NCBI GenBank assembly: GCA_024280485.1
Contig: JAJRQB010000135.1
Coordinates: 1-36,809 of the forward strand
DNA length: 36,809 nucleotides
Direction of reading: 5' to 3'
Source: Deltaproteobacteria bacterium
Lineage (GTDB): Bacteria; Desulfobacterota; Desulfuromonadia; Desulfuromonadales; Geopsychrobacteraceae
The translations under genes were made by a program, and so were the position numbers. Shown here in pieces: positions 23,339-32,744 of the stretch (its first letter is position 1; every line of letters starts with the position of its first letter). Below the pieces are notes generated by a model, which had not been told where the DNA came from, ran no database searches, and saw nothing but the letters and a program-made list of their open reading frames with translations.

Positions 23339-23881
23339 TTAACGCCGCTTCTTCCCTTTGGGCTTGGGTGTGCGGGTCGAGTTGGACGGTTTAGGTGATT
23401 TTGCTGCAGCCTTAAACTCTGGTTCATAACCGATCGTAAAGCAGGTATTGCCAGCATTACGCATGCTCAGGAAATGGGCGTTGTTTTTATCGTAAGGGCA
23501 TATGGGTTCACTGCAGTGCTCAAAACCGAATTTAAGGTAATAGGCCGGTTCTCCCAGCACGAAAAGCGCCTCGTTCTTGATCGCTTCCTGGCGTAGGGCA
23601 AAGCGCATAAGTTCAGCACCGACTCCCTGCCGTTGAAAATCTGGACTCACCGCCATCGGGGCCAGATGTAGTCCACAAATATTGCGGCCATGATAGGCGT
23701 TTGAGAAGGCGATGTAGGCGATCGCCTTGCCGGTATGGATGCAGACCCATTCCTGGAGCGGCTTACTGTTTTCGTGAAGCATTTGGATCAGGTGCGCTTC
23801 GTACTCGCTGTTCGGACAAGCACGGCGCAGCAGCGCGTAGGCCTTGGCGCGGTGTTCTTCAGTTAATTTTTGAATTTTCAT
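23339..23881 (-). CDS. GNAT-family N-acetyltransferase
   Basis: A 180-residue acetyltransferase. The acetyl-CoA binding core is MAVSPDFQRQGVGAELMRFAL (R/Q-x-x-G-x-G/A pattern), followed by ALFVLGEPAYYLKFGFEHC, a C-terminal arrangement close to the YhbS-type family. The last 20 residues are a Lys/Arg/Pro-rich tail (PKPSNSTRTPKPKGKKRR), unusual for the family and possibly an RNA or ribosome contact. It lies 22 bases after dbpA and 26 before the exonuclease/RNase H gene, so all are probably co-transcribed. Substrate unknown. Confidence 0.85.
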   Translation of the reverse strand: MKIQKLTEEHRAKAYALLRRACPNSEYEAHLIQMLHENSKPLQEWVCIHTGKAIAYIAFSNAYHGRNICGLHLAPMAVSPDFQRQGVGAELMRFALRQEAIKNEALFVLGEPAYYLKFGFEHCSEPICPYDKNNAHFLSMRNAGNTCFTIGYEPEFKAAAKSPKPSNSTRTPKPKGKKRR

Positions 23882-23903
23882 AATCTATTTATTCCTGACA
23901 GTT

Positions 23904-25286
<1,383 letters not shown>

Positions 25287-25366
25287 GTGGTGTTCATCTT
25301 TCTAGGCAAAGCGGTTACGCTTGAATCTGGTACGGAAGCGAGAGTTGAAGGTTGAAAATATGTTTC

Positions 25367-26917
25367 TCAAGCGCCAGCAGCGCATTGTTTGATCGCCAGC
25401 GCCGCCTGGTTGCGTAAGGTTTTAATCGAATTAAGTTGTTCTCTGTCCAGGTGTTCTCCTGCTTCATCGTGGCCACAATAAATCAAGCCAATCCGCTTTT
25501 GGTTAATAACAATCGGGTAGATGGCCAGACTAGGGGAAAAAATTGTGCCGCTGAACCAGTCAGGCTTGAAATCGCGGATCTCAATGTCGGAAATATTGCC
25601 GATGTACAAATCATTATTGTCTTTTAAGGCCATGTTGAAAAGGTCTTTGGCGTTTTCATCAACCGGAAAGCTGAATTGGTTGATGATTTTTGCAGTGTTC
25701 GGGCCCAGGGCATAACGCGCCTGCATATTTTCTGAGCGAGGGTCCTTGAAGAAAACAATCGCGCGGTTAAAGCCAATTCCGCGGTAGATGGTTTCCAGAA
25801 TCATGCTGAGGATGTCATCCAGATTGAAGTCATCCAGCATGACATTGGAGATCTCTTGAAGCCCCTCCTGAAGATGCCGTTTGCGTTCTTCGGCTGTGGT
25901 CAGACGCTGCGGGAGTTGATCTGGATCGCTGACCGTAAACTTGTTCAGCGTCAGGGGCGCATGCTGCTCCGAGATGATTGGCGATTCTTCAGTGGCATTG
26001 AAGCTGCGTTGCTCAAGTCGCTCAAGGTCAGTACGATCGAAGCGGAGCACGTTGGAGAATTTCTGCATCTCCTTGATCGCAGTATCCATCATATTGACGA
26101 TCTCATTTTTTCGGACCGGATAAGCTTTGTGGTATTTCTCGAGCAGGGTAGTCAGGTGGGCTTCCCGTTCGGCCAGCGACACATTCATGGTGATGTCGCA
26201 GAGTTCGTTGGCAAAGCGAGGCAGCACCTGCTGATGGTCTATTTTACGATTATTTCCCTGCAGATCATCGTCACGCGGAATTTTCATGCTACTGACAATC
26301 TGCTCTGGCAGGCCCCATGATTTAGCGACCGCAATTCCTAGTTCGGGAAAGGGAACTCCCAGAGCCTGGATGGCGGCGGATTCTTCGTCCCCTTCATTTT
26401 CGGACAACAGCTGCAGGTAGTGATCGAACTCTTGCTGGAAATAAAACATCGTCAGCAGGCGGCCGAAGTTATGGAACATGGCGCCGATGTAGAAATTTTC
26501 CCAGCCGTTGATGTCCATATTTTTTGCCAGGTCGCGGGCCAGGATGCCGCTTAGAAAAGCCGAAAGCACGGCTTCTTTTATGTAGTGAGACTTCGATTTG
26601 TCCTGCAGATGTTCAAAGAAAATCAATCCTGCGGCGGTCGACTGGACCTGTTCAAAGCCGAGAACGACTACGGCACGTGACACCGTCGAGATGGTGCCAG
26701 AGAACTGGCCATACACGGCCGAATTAGACACTTTCAGCAAGCGGCTGGTCAGGGAATAATCACGCAGAATCAGCGCGGCCAGTTCGCTTGCCGAAGAATC
26801 ACTGGTCGGCGACGCCTTGTAATTAAGTTCGGTGATATGTTGCGAAATTGCGGGAAAATTCGCCTCATCCTGCATTCGGGTCATCAGCTTCTTAAGCGTG
26901 GTTTGATTTTGGCTCAT
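25367..26917 (-). CDS. HDOD domain and GAF domain signalling protein
   Basis: A 516-residue protein. Residues 1-250 form an HDOD domain (ALILRDYSLTSRLLKVSNSAVYGQFSGTISTVSRAVVVLGFEQVQS, then FYIGAMFHNFGRLLTMFYF, where the HD-like site reads HN and so lacks the metal Asp, as usual for HDOD). A linker follows, then a GAF domain from about residue 350 (LDDILSMILETIYRGIGFNRAIVFFKD...). HDOD-GAF proteins act in two-component or cyclic nucleotide networks without catalysis of their own. It is the first gene of a minus-strand run ahead of dbpA (80 bases apart). Confidence 0.85.
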   Translation of the reverse strand: MSQNQTTLKKLMTRMQDEANFPAISQHITELNYKASPTSDSSASELAALILRDYSLTSRLLKVSNSAVYGQFSGTISTVSRAVVVLGFEQVQSTAAGLIFFEHLQDKSKSHYIKEAVLSAFLSGILARDLAKNMDINGWENFYIGAMFHNFGRLLTMFYFQQEFDHYLQLLSENEGDEESAAIQALGVPFPELGIAVAKSWGLPEQIVSSMKIPRDDDLQGNNRKIDHQQVLPRFANELCDITMNVSLAEREAHLTTLLEKYHKAYPVRKNEIVNMMDTAIKEMQKFSNVLRFDRTDLERLEQRSFNATEESPIISEQHAPLTLNKFTVSDPDQLPQRLTTAEERKRHLQEGLQEISNVMLDDFNLDDILSMILETIYRGIGFNRAIVFFKDPRSENMQARYALGPNTAKIINQFSFPVDENAKDLFNMALKDNNDLYIGNISDIEIRDFKPDWFSGTIFSPSLAIYPIVINQKRIGLIYCGHDEAGEHLDREQLNSIKTLRNQAALAIKQCAAGA

Positions 26918-27055
26918 CTCAGACCTCGGCGTGCGGCAACATGCAAACGTGAATTATCGGATATTCCATTAACTGAAGTCATATTTTAGCCGAAGGATGC
27001 CTTGATTACTAGCCGGTGCTAATGTTTGCAGGTTTTGCCGATCACGCAATGACAA

Positions 27056-27280
27056 CTAACGCAGGGGGTCGAAGAGGTATTCCAGGCCGTTGACCTTGAT
27101 TTCATAAACCGTTCCCAACATCTGTCCGAGCTTCCCTTCGGGGAAGCCTTGGCTGTGAAACCAGACCACATAGGGTTCGGGCAGGTCGATCAGCCGCACC
27201 CCTTCATATTTGCCGAAGGGCATGCGCATCGCGGCAAGCTCAAGCAGGGCCTTGTGATTAAATGCGGGGCTTGGTTCCAT
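27056..27280 (-). CDS. DUF3820 family protein
   Basis: A 74-residue protein starting at ATG 27280 after AGGTGA. The motif MRMPFGKYEGVRLIDLPEPYVVWFHSQGFPEGKLGQML is typical of DUF3820, which is conserved in gammaproteobacteria and related groups with no assigned chemistry. An upstream in-frame start at 27418 would add 46 residues inside the end of the pseudouridine synthase gene and is not supported. It is probably co-transcribed with that gene, 76 bases upstream. Confidence 0.8.
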   Translation of the reverse strand: MEPSPAFNHKALLELAAMRMPFGKYEGVRLIDLPEPYVVWFHSQGFPEGKLGQMLGTVYEIKVNGLEYLFDPLR

Positions 27281-27356
27281 CGGATCACCTGAAGGTCGCG
27301 GAGTATGCAGAAGCGGAGTTTCGATATTATTGCACGATTGTGAGACTGAGACTGCA

Positions 27357-28238
27357 TCAAAAAAGTAGTCTGCGCTCCGATTCAAATTCCATCTCGCTCC
27401 CGGAAACAGGATCGACAAACTTCAGGCTGCGTGCAATCAGTTGCAGCGGGTTTTTCAGATCGTCTGCCTGCTTGGGGAGCAGTTGCGGGTAATACCTGTC
27501 GTTCATGATGCGGAAGCCGAGTCCGCTCATATGGATTCTCAGTTGATGCTTCTTGCCGGTGATCGGATAGAGCTTGAAATGCGCTCGATTATCCTTGAAA
27601 ACCAGGAGTTTGATTTTGGATCTGGCGTTCACAACCCCTGGAACGACTTGCATCCGGAACCAGGGTTGCGACTCGACCAGTCGATTCTCCACCGTCCAAT
27701 CATTTTTACCCGGGCACTGAGCAACCTCGGCAAGAGCCTCATAGGTTTTTTCAATTTGATTGTTTAAGAAGAGGTCACCGTAGACTCCGCGGGTCTCCTT
27801 GTTCTTCGAAAAGAGGACCAGTCCTGAAGTTTCACGATCAATCCGGTGGAGTGGCACTAGATCCAGAATGCCGGTTTTTTCTTTCAGGCGATTGAGCAGG
27901 CATTCATCGATATAGGGGCCTGATGGCGTGACGGGGAGAAATGGGGGTTTGCAGGCGACGAGAAGATCATCGTTTTGAAAGAGGATCTTTTCCTTCAAGG
28001 GGATCAGGGCTTCCTCTTCGACCTCTCTGAAGTAAAGCAGTTTTTTCTGAGGTCTAAAAGGCGTCGTAAAAGTGATCGGTATCCCGGCCTCATCCAGCAC
28101 CTTGCCCGTTTGAATCCGCTCTTCCCATACCGAGTGCCCGATGTTCGGAAAGCGCTCGACCAGAAATTCGAGGATTGTCGGGTAGGGCTTTGTTATGCGC
28201 GGTAGACTGACCGCTGATGGGTACTTGGAAATCCCCAT
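27357..28238 (-). CDS. RluA-family pseudouridine synthase
   Basis: A 293-residue enzyme. An S4-like RNA-binding segment opens the protein (TILEFLVERFPNIGHSVWEERIQTGKVLDEAG), followed by the catalytic domain with HRIDRETSGLVLFSKN holding the catalytic Asp, EKTYEAL, and the closing KHQLRIHMSGLGFRIMNDRYY. The family converts uridine to pseudouridine in 23S rRNA or tRNA; the target cannot be told from sequence alone, and the closest named types are RluA-like (tRNA U32 and 23S U746). It starts six bases after the CDF gene, so they form an operon. No clear ribosome binding site is visible at ATG 28238. Confidence 0.9.
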   Translation of the reverse strand: MGISKYPSAVSLPRITKPYPTILEFLVERFPNIGHSVWEERIQTGKVLDEAGIPITFTTPFRPQKKLLYFREVEEEALIPLKEKILFQNDDLLVACKPPFLPVTPSGPYIDECLLNRLKEKTGILDLVPLHRIDRETSGLVLFSKNKETRGVYGDLFLNNQIEKTYEALAEVAQCPGKNDWTVENRLVESQPWFRMQVVPGVVNARSKIKLLVFKDNRAHFKLYPITGKKHQLRIHMSGLGFRIMNDRYYPQLLPKQADDLKNPLQLIARSLKFVDPVSGSEMEFESERRLLF

Positions 28239-28244
28239 AGGAGG

Positions 28245-29183
28245 TTACGATTCTTTCTCTGCCGTTGTCGTGGGGACAGATGTACGCGCCTCGGATTCAA
28301 TAAAGACCTTTTTGACGTTCGGCCAGGCTTCTTTAATTTGTGTATCCAACTTGGCGATGGTCTCTTCCAGTTCGCTGGCCGTGGTCTGGTCCGTAAAATC
28401 AACGCTCAGGTTGACCAGAATATATTGCGGTCCCATGTGCATGGTCAGCACCTGATTGACATGTTCGACCTGAGAATAGGTAGCGGCGATTTTGCGGATA
28501 TCGGCAACCACTTCAACATTGGCACTTTCACCGATCAACAAGCTCTTGGTTTCATAGGCCAGCCAGATTGCCGTGCCGCCCAGAATCAGGCCGATGATGA
28601 TCGAAGCCAGACCATCGTAGATGAGGTTACCGGTCACCTGCGAAAGCAGGATACCAAAGAAAGCGACCAACAGACCGAGCATCGCCGCCGAGTCCTCAAA
28701 CAGCACCACGAAGGTGGTCGGATCTTTCCCTTTGCGGACCGCTTCGAAATAGCCCCATTTGCCCTTGGCGCGCGAGAATTCGGTCAGGGCGAAATAGAAG
28801 GCTGCGCCTTCAAAGAGCATGGCTAGAACGAGGACGATATAGTTGATGTAGGGGCTGCTGATCGGTGATGGATTGGAGAGCTGGTGGATCCCTTCGTAAA
28901 GAGAAACACCGGCACCGACGGCAAAGATCAAGAGCGCAACGACAAAACTCCAGAAATAAACCTCTTTGCCATGCCCGAAGGGAAAACGGTCGTCCGCCGG
29001 TTTTTTAGCCTTATGCAGCCCCAGCAGCAGGAGCAACTGGTTGCCAGTATCGACCACCGAGTGGATCCCCTCCGAGAGCATCGCCGAGCTGCCGGTCATC
29101 GTCGCCGCGATAAATTTGGTGACAGCAACCAGGGCGTTGCCCGCCAAGGCAGCATAGATAACTTTTTTTGATGATCCCGCCAC
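28245..29183 (-). CDS. cation diffusion facilitator transporter (ZnT9-like type)
   Basis: A 312-residue CDF transporter with about six membrane segments. Metal-site motifs are MLSEGIHSVVDTGNQLLLLLG (HxxxD) in the second helix and LFEDSAAMLGLLVAFFGI (DxxxM) in the fifth, the variant seen in ZnT9-like bacterial CDF proteins. The C-terminal cytoplasmic domain (about 75 residues) includes VLTMHMGPQYILVNLSVDF. I start at GTG 29183, six bases after AAGGAG; the frame is open to 29288, but those residues come from the repeat at 29210-29377 and are not part of the family. Zinc or another divalent metal is exported by proton antiport in such families. Confidence 0.9.
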   Translation of the reverse strand: MAGSSKKVIYAALAGNALVAVTKFIAATMTGSSAMLSEGIHSVVDTGNQLLLLLGLHKAKKPADDRFPFGHGKEVYFWSFVVALLIFAVGAGVSLYEGIHQLSNPSPISSPYINYIVLVLAMLFEGAAFYFALTEFSRAKGKWGYFEAVRKGKDPTTFVVLFEDSAAMLGLLVAFFGILLSQVTGNLIYDGLASIIIGLILGGTAIWLAYETKSLLIGESANVEVVADIRKIAATYSQVEHVNQVLTMHMGPQYILVNLSVDFTDQTTASELEETIAKLDTQIKEAWPNVKKVFIESEARTSVPTTTAEKES

Positions 29184-29209
29184 GAAAGGCTCCTTTTTAT
29201 ATCTGTTCT

Positions 29210-29377
29210 TAGGAGGCTGTCGGACTATCCATGAACTGGCTGCAAATCCGGCTGGTTGGCCCATATCCCAGCTCCTTTTTTGCCCCATAGCTAGAGCTAT
29301 GAGTCTGCAAACGAGCTAAAACCTGTTCTCACCCATCCAAATTTTCGCTTCAGCTCGTATAGTCCGGCAGACTCCTA
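29210..29377. mobile_element. 168-bp MITE-like element with terminal inverted repeats
   Basis: TAGGAGGCTGTCGGACTAT (29210-29228) matches the reverse complement of 29359-29377 at 17 of 19 positions. Near its centre is a perfect palindrome, CATAGCT-AG-AGCTATG (29286-29301). There is no ORF of its own, but a minus-strand frame through it joins the CDF gene. Such structure fits a miniature inverted-repeat transposable element. A target duplication is not evident. Calling it mobile requires other copies in the genome. Confidence 0.5.
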
Positions 29378-29459
29378 GTGAAGGAATTTTGCAGTCATGC
29401 CGTGCAATGCTACACTAAACTTTGTGATGTTTTCTATGATCTTGTCATAAGGAGAAGAG

Positions 29460-29549
29460 ATGCCGAAGCCATTAGTGTTTATTTTGATCCTGGTCGCCGT
29501 GATCATTGCGGGGTATCTGGCTTATGTTCAGACCAGTTTGTTGCTGTAG
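29460..29549 (+). CDS. 29-residue single-pass membrane peptide
   Basis: ATG 29460 follows AAGGAG (29449-29454) by five bases, a strong ribosome binding site. The product is MPKP followed by a hydrophobic segment LVFILILVAVIIAGYLAY and a short VQTSLLL tail, so it would span the inner membrane once with few loop residues. It is too short for standard gene calling. It may be a regulator of a membrane complex or a toxin of the small membrane type, but there is no antisense RNA sign I can see. It lies between the MITE-like element and the TraB-like gene. Confidence 0.6.
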   Translation: MPKPLVFILILVAVIIAGYLAYVQTSLLL

Positions 29550-29694
29550 GGGGGAAGGTTTATTCTCTACTGATGCTTCTCATTCATGATCTGGATGATT
29601 GCGTTTAGCCGAGCAGTCTTCGTCCTTTTCTTGTATATTACCTGCTTGTCATCGTTTGCCTCTCTCCCTTAACCCCGAGTTCACAGATATATAA

Positions 29695-30918
29695 ATGCGA
29701 AGAATAGCCAATCTGTTCCTTATCCTGTTTCATGTGACTGCCGGTTTAAGCATCCTTAGCGAACTGCTGGCTCCCTATTGGCATCTCGAACCTCTTTTGG
29801 GGCTGCTCGGTGTGTCTAACTTCTTTTTGTTCATTCTGGCGGTGCTGGTTTATTACGGGCTCGGTCTGAATCGACACCTGAGAAAAGCGACCTTTGTCCC
29901 GCTGCTGGCTTATCTGCTGTGGGGGCTGCTCGATTTCTGGCCGCTGCAACCTGTTGCGGGTAGTCATTATTTGCTCTATGCGGCCTGCGGACAATTGTTC
30001 CTCGGGTTGCTAGCGCTAGAATCGATTCGTCGTGAGAACGGCGAGAGTCCGCTGTTAACTCAGAGTCAATTTGATGGACCGGCTTTTAGCGGGTGGAATT
30101 TGCTGCGTTTCTGTCTGGTGACTATCTCAATCTTCCCTCTGATCATGCTGATTTTCGGGTATGCGGCGACTAGCAGTCTGATCGATGAATATACCGCCGG
30201 TTTCGTGCGCTTGAAGCCGAACGGGCTCTATATGATCGAAAAGGTCTATGCGCAGAATGACAAGCAGATTCGCCTGGCTGGTATGATCCATATGGGCCGC
30301 GAGGACTACTACGCTGAGCTTGCGGATTCTTTCAATACCGGATTGACTCTGTTGCTGGCCGAGGGGGTCAGCGATGAACAAGGGTTGCTGAAGGATAAGT
30401 TCAGTTACGGCAAGATGGCCGAGCTGCTGGGGCTGGATTCGCAGGAGAAACTGAGATTCCCCGGTCGTCTGATCGAGGCGGAGTCGCTCGACTTGCCGCT
30501 CTCTGCCGAGTCAGATGTGCCGGACATTTTGCGAGCTGATATCGACCTGCAAGAGTTTAATCCACATACGATTGAAGTTCTTAATGCCATCGGTACTTAT
30601 CTGCTGAATAGTCGTTCGTTAAGCAGTGGCTATCTTGAATTCAACCAGTGGGCAGAGCAGAATATGACCGCGGAGACCAATCAGATTTTGATGGATGATC
30701 TGGTCGCGAAACGGAACCAGTCGGTATTGAGTTATCTGCCGAAAGGGATACGGAAATACCGGACAATTCTGATCCCCTGGGGTGCCTTGCATATGCCGGG
30801 GCTCGAAGAAGCGGTTAAGGGGCGGGGTTTTGCCTTGCTGGAGTCACATGAACGCTTGAGTATCGATTTTCTCAGTTTGTCTTACGCGCGGCTATGGGAA
30901 AATATTACTGGGGAGTAG
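29695..30918 (+). CDS. membrane protein with TraB/TIKI-like domain
   Basis: A 407-residue protein. The first 165 residues contain about five hydrophobic segments (for example ANLFLILFHVTAGLSILSELL, LGVSNFFLFILAVLVYYGLGL, and the last one FCLVTISIFPLIMLIFGYAA). The rest looks like a TraB/PrgY/TIKI-type domain: first motif GMIHMGREDYYAEL (GxxH), acidic LLLAEGVSD, and second motif IPWGALHMPGLEEAVKGRGF (GxxH). The family includes the Wnt-protease TIKI and enterococcal pheromone-shutdown proteins. The spacing of motifs fits; the membrane part is an addition I do not know from named members. It is converged upon by the 31005 gene, with a shared terminator. Confidence 0.7.
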   Translation: MRRIANLFLILFHVTAGLSILSELLAPYWHLEPLLGLLGVSNFFLFILAVLVYYGLGLNRHLRKATFVPLLAYLLWGLLDFWPLQPVAGSHYLLYAACGQLFLGLLALESIRRENGESPLLTQSQFDGPAFSGWNLLRFCLVTISIFPLIMLIFGYAATSSLIDEYTAGFVRLKPNGLYMIEKVYAQNDKQIRLAGMIHMGREDYYAELADSFNTGLTLLLAEGVSDEQGLLKDKFSYGKMAELLGLDSQEKLRFPGRLIEAESLDLPLSAESDVPDILRADIDLQEFNPHTIEVLNAIGTYLLNSRSLSSGYLEFNQWAEQNMTAETNQILMDDLVAKRNQSVLSYLPKGIRKYRTILIPWGALHMPGLEEAVKGRGFALLESHERLSIDFLSLSYARLWENITGE

Positions 30919-30935
30919 GTGCTGTCGCGCAAAAA

Positions 30936-30984
30936 AAAACCGGAAGAAACACTTTCGTTCGCGAAAAGTTTCGATTCCGGTTTT
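30936..30984. terminator. bidirectional terminator between converging genes
   Basis: AAAACCGGAA (30936-30945) pairs with TTCCGGTTTT (30975-30984), with an inner stem of ACTTTCG and CGAAAAGT. A9 precedes the hairpin and TTTT follows it, so it can end transcription of both the gene ending at 30918 and the one ending at 31005. Confidence 0.9.
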
Positions 30985-31004
30985 AGCCCCGATTGTTGCA
31001 ACCT

Positions 31005-31418
31005 TCAGTTGTAAATATTTTTCGTGATCTCGCTGACTTCTTTTGCCAGCTGTTCGCTGGGGGTAACCACCACTGCTTTGCCGCCGATGCTGGTTTTGTA
31101 GCGCGGGGCATCCTGGCAGTGCAGGTAAGCGTTGCGTAGCTTTTCGTTAATCTTCTGCAGTTGGATCTGGTCAATCCCGTGCTCCTTGGCCGCTGCTCCG
31201 AGGCTGTGTACACCATCATCGAGCATCGCCATGCCGAATCGCTTGGGTGGTTTGCCGATGAAGACAAAAGCGTGGCCGTCAACTGGGACGACCTCAAGCG
31301 GGTCGGAAATCTGACCGATCAACTCTTTGAGCGAACCCTCAATAGCGTGAATCTGCTTTGCAGCCATAGTGTCCTCTGCAAGCTCAGGGTAATCTATTTT
31401 CTTGCTGAAAAATCCCAT
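31005..31418 (-). CDS. conserved hypothetical cytoplasmic protein
   Basis: A 137-residue protein starting MGFFSKKIDYPELAED at ATG 31418, after AAAGGAG. It has no signal peptide or membrane segment. The sequence alternates helices (KQIHAIEGSLKELIGQI, HGIDQIQLQKINEKLRNAYLHCQD) with a beta segment (HAFVFIGKPPKRFGMAMLD). One Cys. I do not recognise the family. It is a single gene between the terminator at 30936 and a 259-base gap with an inverted repeat. Confidence 0.6.
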   Translation of the reverse strand: MGFFSKKIDYPELAEDTMAAKQIHAIEGSLKELIGQISDPLEVVPVDGHAFVFIGKPPKRFGMAMLDDGVHSLGAAAKEHGIDQIQLQKINEKLRNAYLHCQDAPRYKTSIGGKAVVVTPSEQLAKEVSEITKNIYN

Positions 31419-31582
31419 GGACGTTCTCCTTTCATCATGGGCGGGGCGATTGCATTCTAAGCAAGAGAGCCAAGATCTACCCTATAATCATTATCATGAA
31501 ATGGATAAATTGCAATAAATCCTCTATAAATCAATAGATTATGAGTTTTTAAGGGAGAACGGTTGATCATTAGGAATGTAAA

Positions 31583-31650
31583 TATACTGCTCCCGATTAG
31601 AGGTGTGGTATATGATGGAAGATCAGTACTATTTGTAGATCAGCAGTATA
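31583..31650. repeat. 9-bp inverted repeat upstream of the Lys-rich gene
   Basis: TATACTGCT (31583-31591) is complementary to AGCAGTATA (31642-31650), separated by 50 bases. GATCAG also occurs twice between 31621 and 31645. It could form a leader hairpin or bind a dimeric regulator. I find nothing else in the 31419-31677 gap beyond AT-rich sequence. Confidence 0.3.
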
Positions 31651-31677
31651 AACTTTAAGCAACAGGGAGTACACACC

Positions 31678-31779
31678 ATGGCAAAAGGTCAGGATAGTAA
31701 GAAAGCAACTAAGAAAGTAGCAACCAAGACTCCGAAAGAAAAGAAGGCCGAAAAGAAGGAGAAGAAGGAGAAAAAGTAA
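31678..31779 (+). CDS. 33-residue Lys-rich basic protein
   Basis: ATG 31678 is preceded by AGGGAG (31664-31669). The product MAKGQDSKKATKKVATKTP is followed by KEKKAEKKEKKEKK, in all 15 Lys of 33 residues, with no aromatic residue. Small proteins beginning MAKGQD and ending in KEK/AEK repeats occur across proteobacteria and resemble the C-terminal tail of histone H1; nucleic acid binding is likely but not proven. It is the first gene of a cluster with the site-2 protease gene, 20 bases later. Confidence 0.7.
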   Translation: MAKGQDSKKATKKVATKTPKEKKAEKKEKKEKK

Positions 31780-31799
31780 TAACCCCTTTAGTATTGTCG

Positions 31800-32732
31800 A
31801 TGCGAGAAACCCAACAAGAGAATATGACTGTGACTACGCCCCACACTGTTGAACAAACTTCAGATAATTCCAGACCCCTTGAGCCTGAGCACTGGGAAAC
31901 GCCGCCTCTTCACTCTACCGCTGCTGTGGACCTTCACCCTGTCGGTGATGGTTCCTTTGTGGCCGCAGAGCCTCAACCGAAAGGGGGGGGGCGCAAGTTC
32001 GGTTCGATCGGACTGGTGCTGTTCTTCATTTTCGGCAAGCTGAAATATCTGGCCGTTATCCTGCAAATCGGCAAATTCAAGACTTTCATCAGCATGCTGA
32101 TCAGCATCTGGGCCTATGCGATGTTCTGGGGATGGTCATTCGCTGCGGGGTTTGTGGCGCTGATTTTTATTCACGAGATGGGACATGTCTTCGCCCTGCG
32201 GATGATGGGGATCCCGGCGACGGCCCCGATGTTCATCCCCTTTGTCGGCGCGCACATCGTGATGAAAAAGATGCCGAAGAACGCTTTTGTCGAAGCGGTG
32301 GGGGCCTATGGTGGCCCGCTGCTCGGGACGATTGGCGCCATCGGCTGCGTCGCGATCGGCATGGCGACGGGGAATCTCTTCTGGTACGCCCTGGCTTCGA
32401 GCGGTTTTCTTCTCAATCTTTTTAACCTGTTGCCGATCTCTCCACTGGATGGCGGTAGGATTATCGGCGTCATCAGTCCCAAGCTCTGGGTGCTGGGATT
32501 GCTGGGAGCGGGGGTTCTTTTCTATTTGACCTGGTCCCCAATTGTCGCGCTGATTCTGTTGTTGGGTAGTTTTCAGATCTATAAATCGTTCAAGACATCT
32601 AAAACCGAGCGAGCCCGTTACTACGACGTTTCTATGGGGAAACGGATCGGGATGGGGGTCGCCTTTCTTTTCTTGCTGGCGGTGACCTCCGTCGGGATGC
32701 TGATAATGCAGGGACCTCTGCAAGGGCTGTAA
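31800..32732 (+). CDS. site-2 protease family (M50) membrane metalloprotease
   Basis: About 310 residues. After an N-terminal soluble region of about 60 residues, rich in Pro and His, come membrane segments with the zinc motif FIHEMGHVFALRM (HExxH) and a second motif NLLPISPLDGGRII (NxxPxxxLDG), the site-2 protease signature. The last helices follow (LLGAGVLFYLTWSPIVALILLLG, VAFLFLLAVTSVGMLIM). Such proteases cut within or next to membrane helices of regulatory or other proteins. No good ribosome binding site is visible; starts at 31800 and 31824 are both possible. It ends 12 bases before the radical SAM gene. Confidence 0.85.
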   Translation: MRETQQENMTVTTPHTVEQTSDNSRPLEPEHWETPPLHSTAAVDLHPVGDGSFVAAEPQPKGGGRKFGSIGLVLFFIFGKLKYLAVILQIGKFKTFISMLISIWAYAMFWGWSFAAGFVALIFIHEMGHVFALRMMGIPATAPMFIPFVGAHIVMKKMPKNAFVEAVGAYGGPLLGTIGAIGCVAIGMATGNLFWYALASSGFLLNLFNLLPISPLDGGRIIGVISPKLWVLGLLGAGVLFYLTWSPIVALILLLGSFQIYKSFKTSKTERARYYDVSMGKRIGMGVAFLFLLAVTSVGMLIMQGPLQGL

Positions 32733-32744
32733 GAAGGAGTAAAG

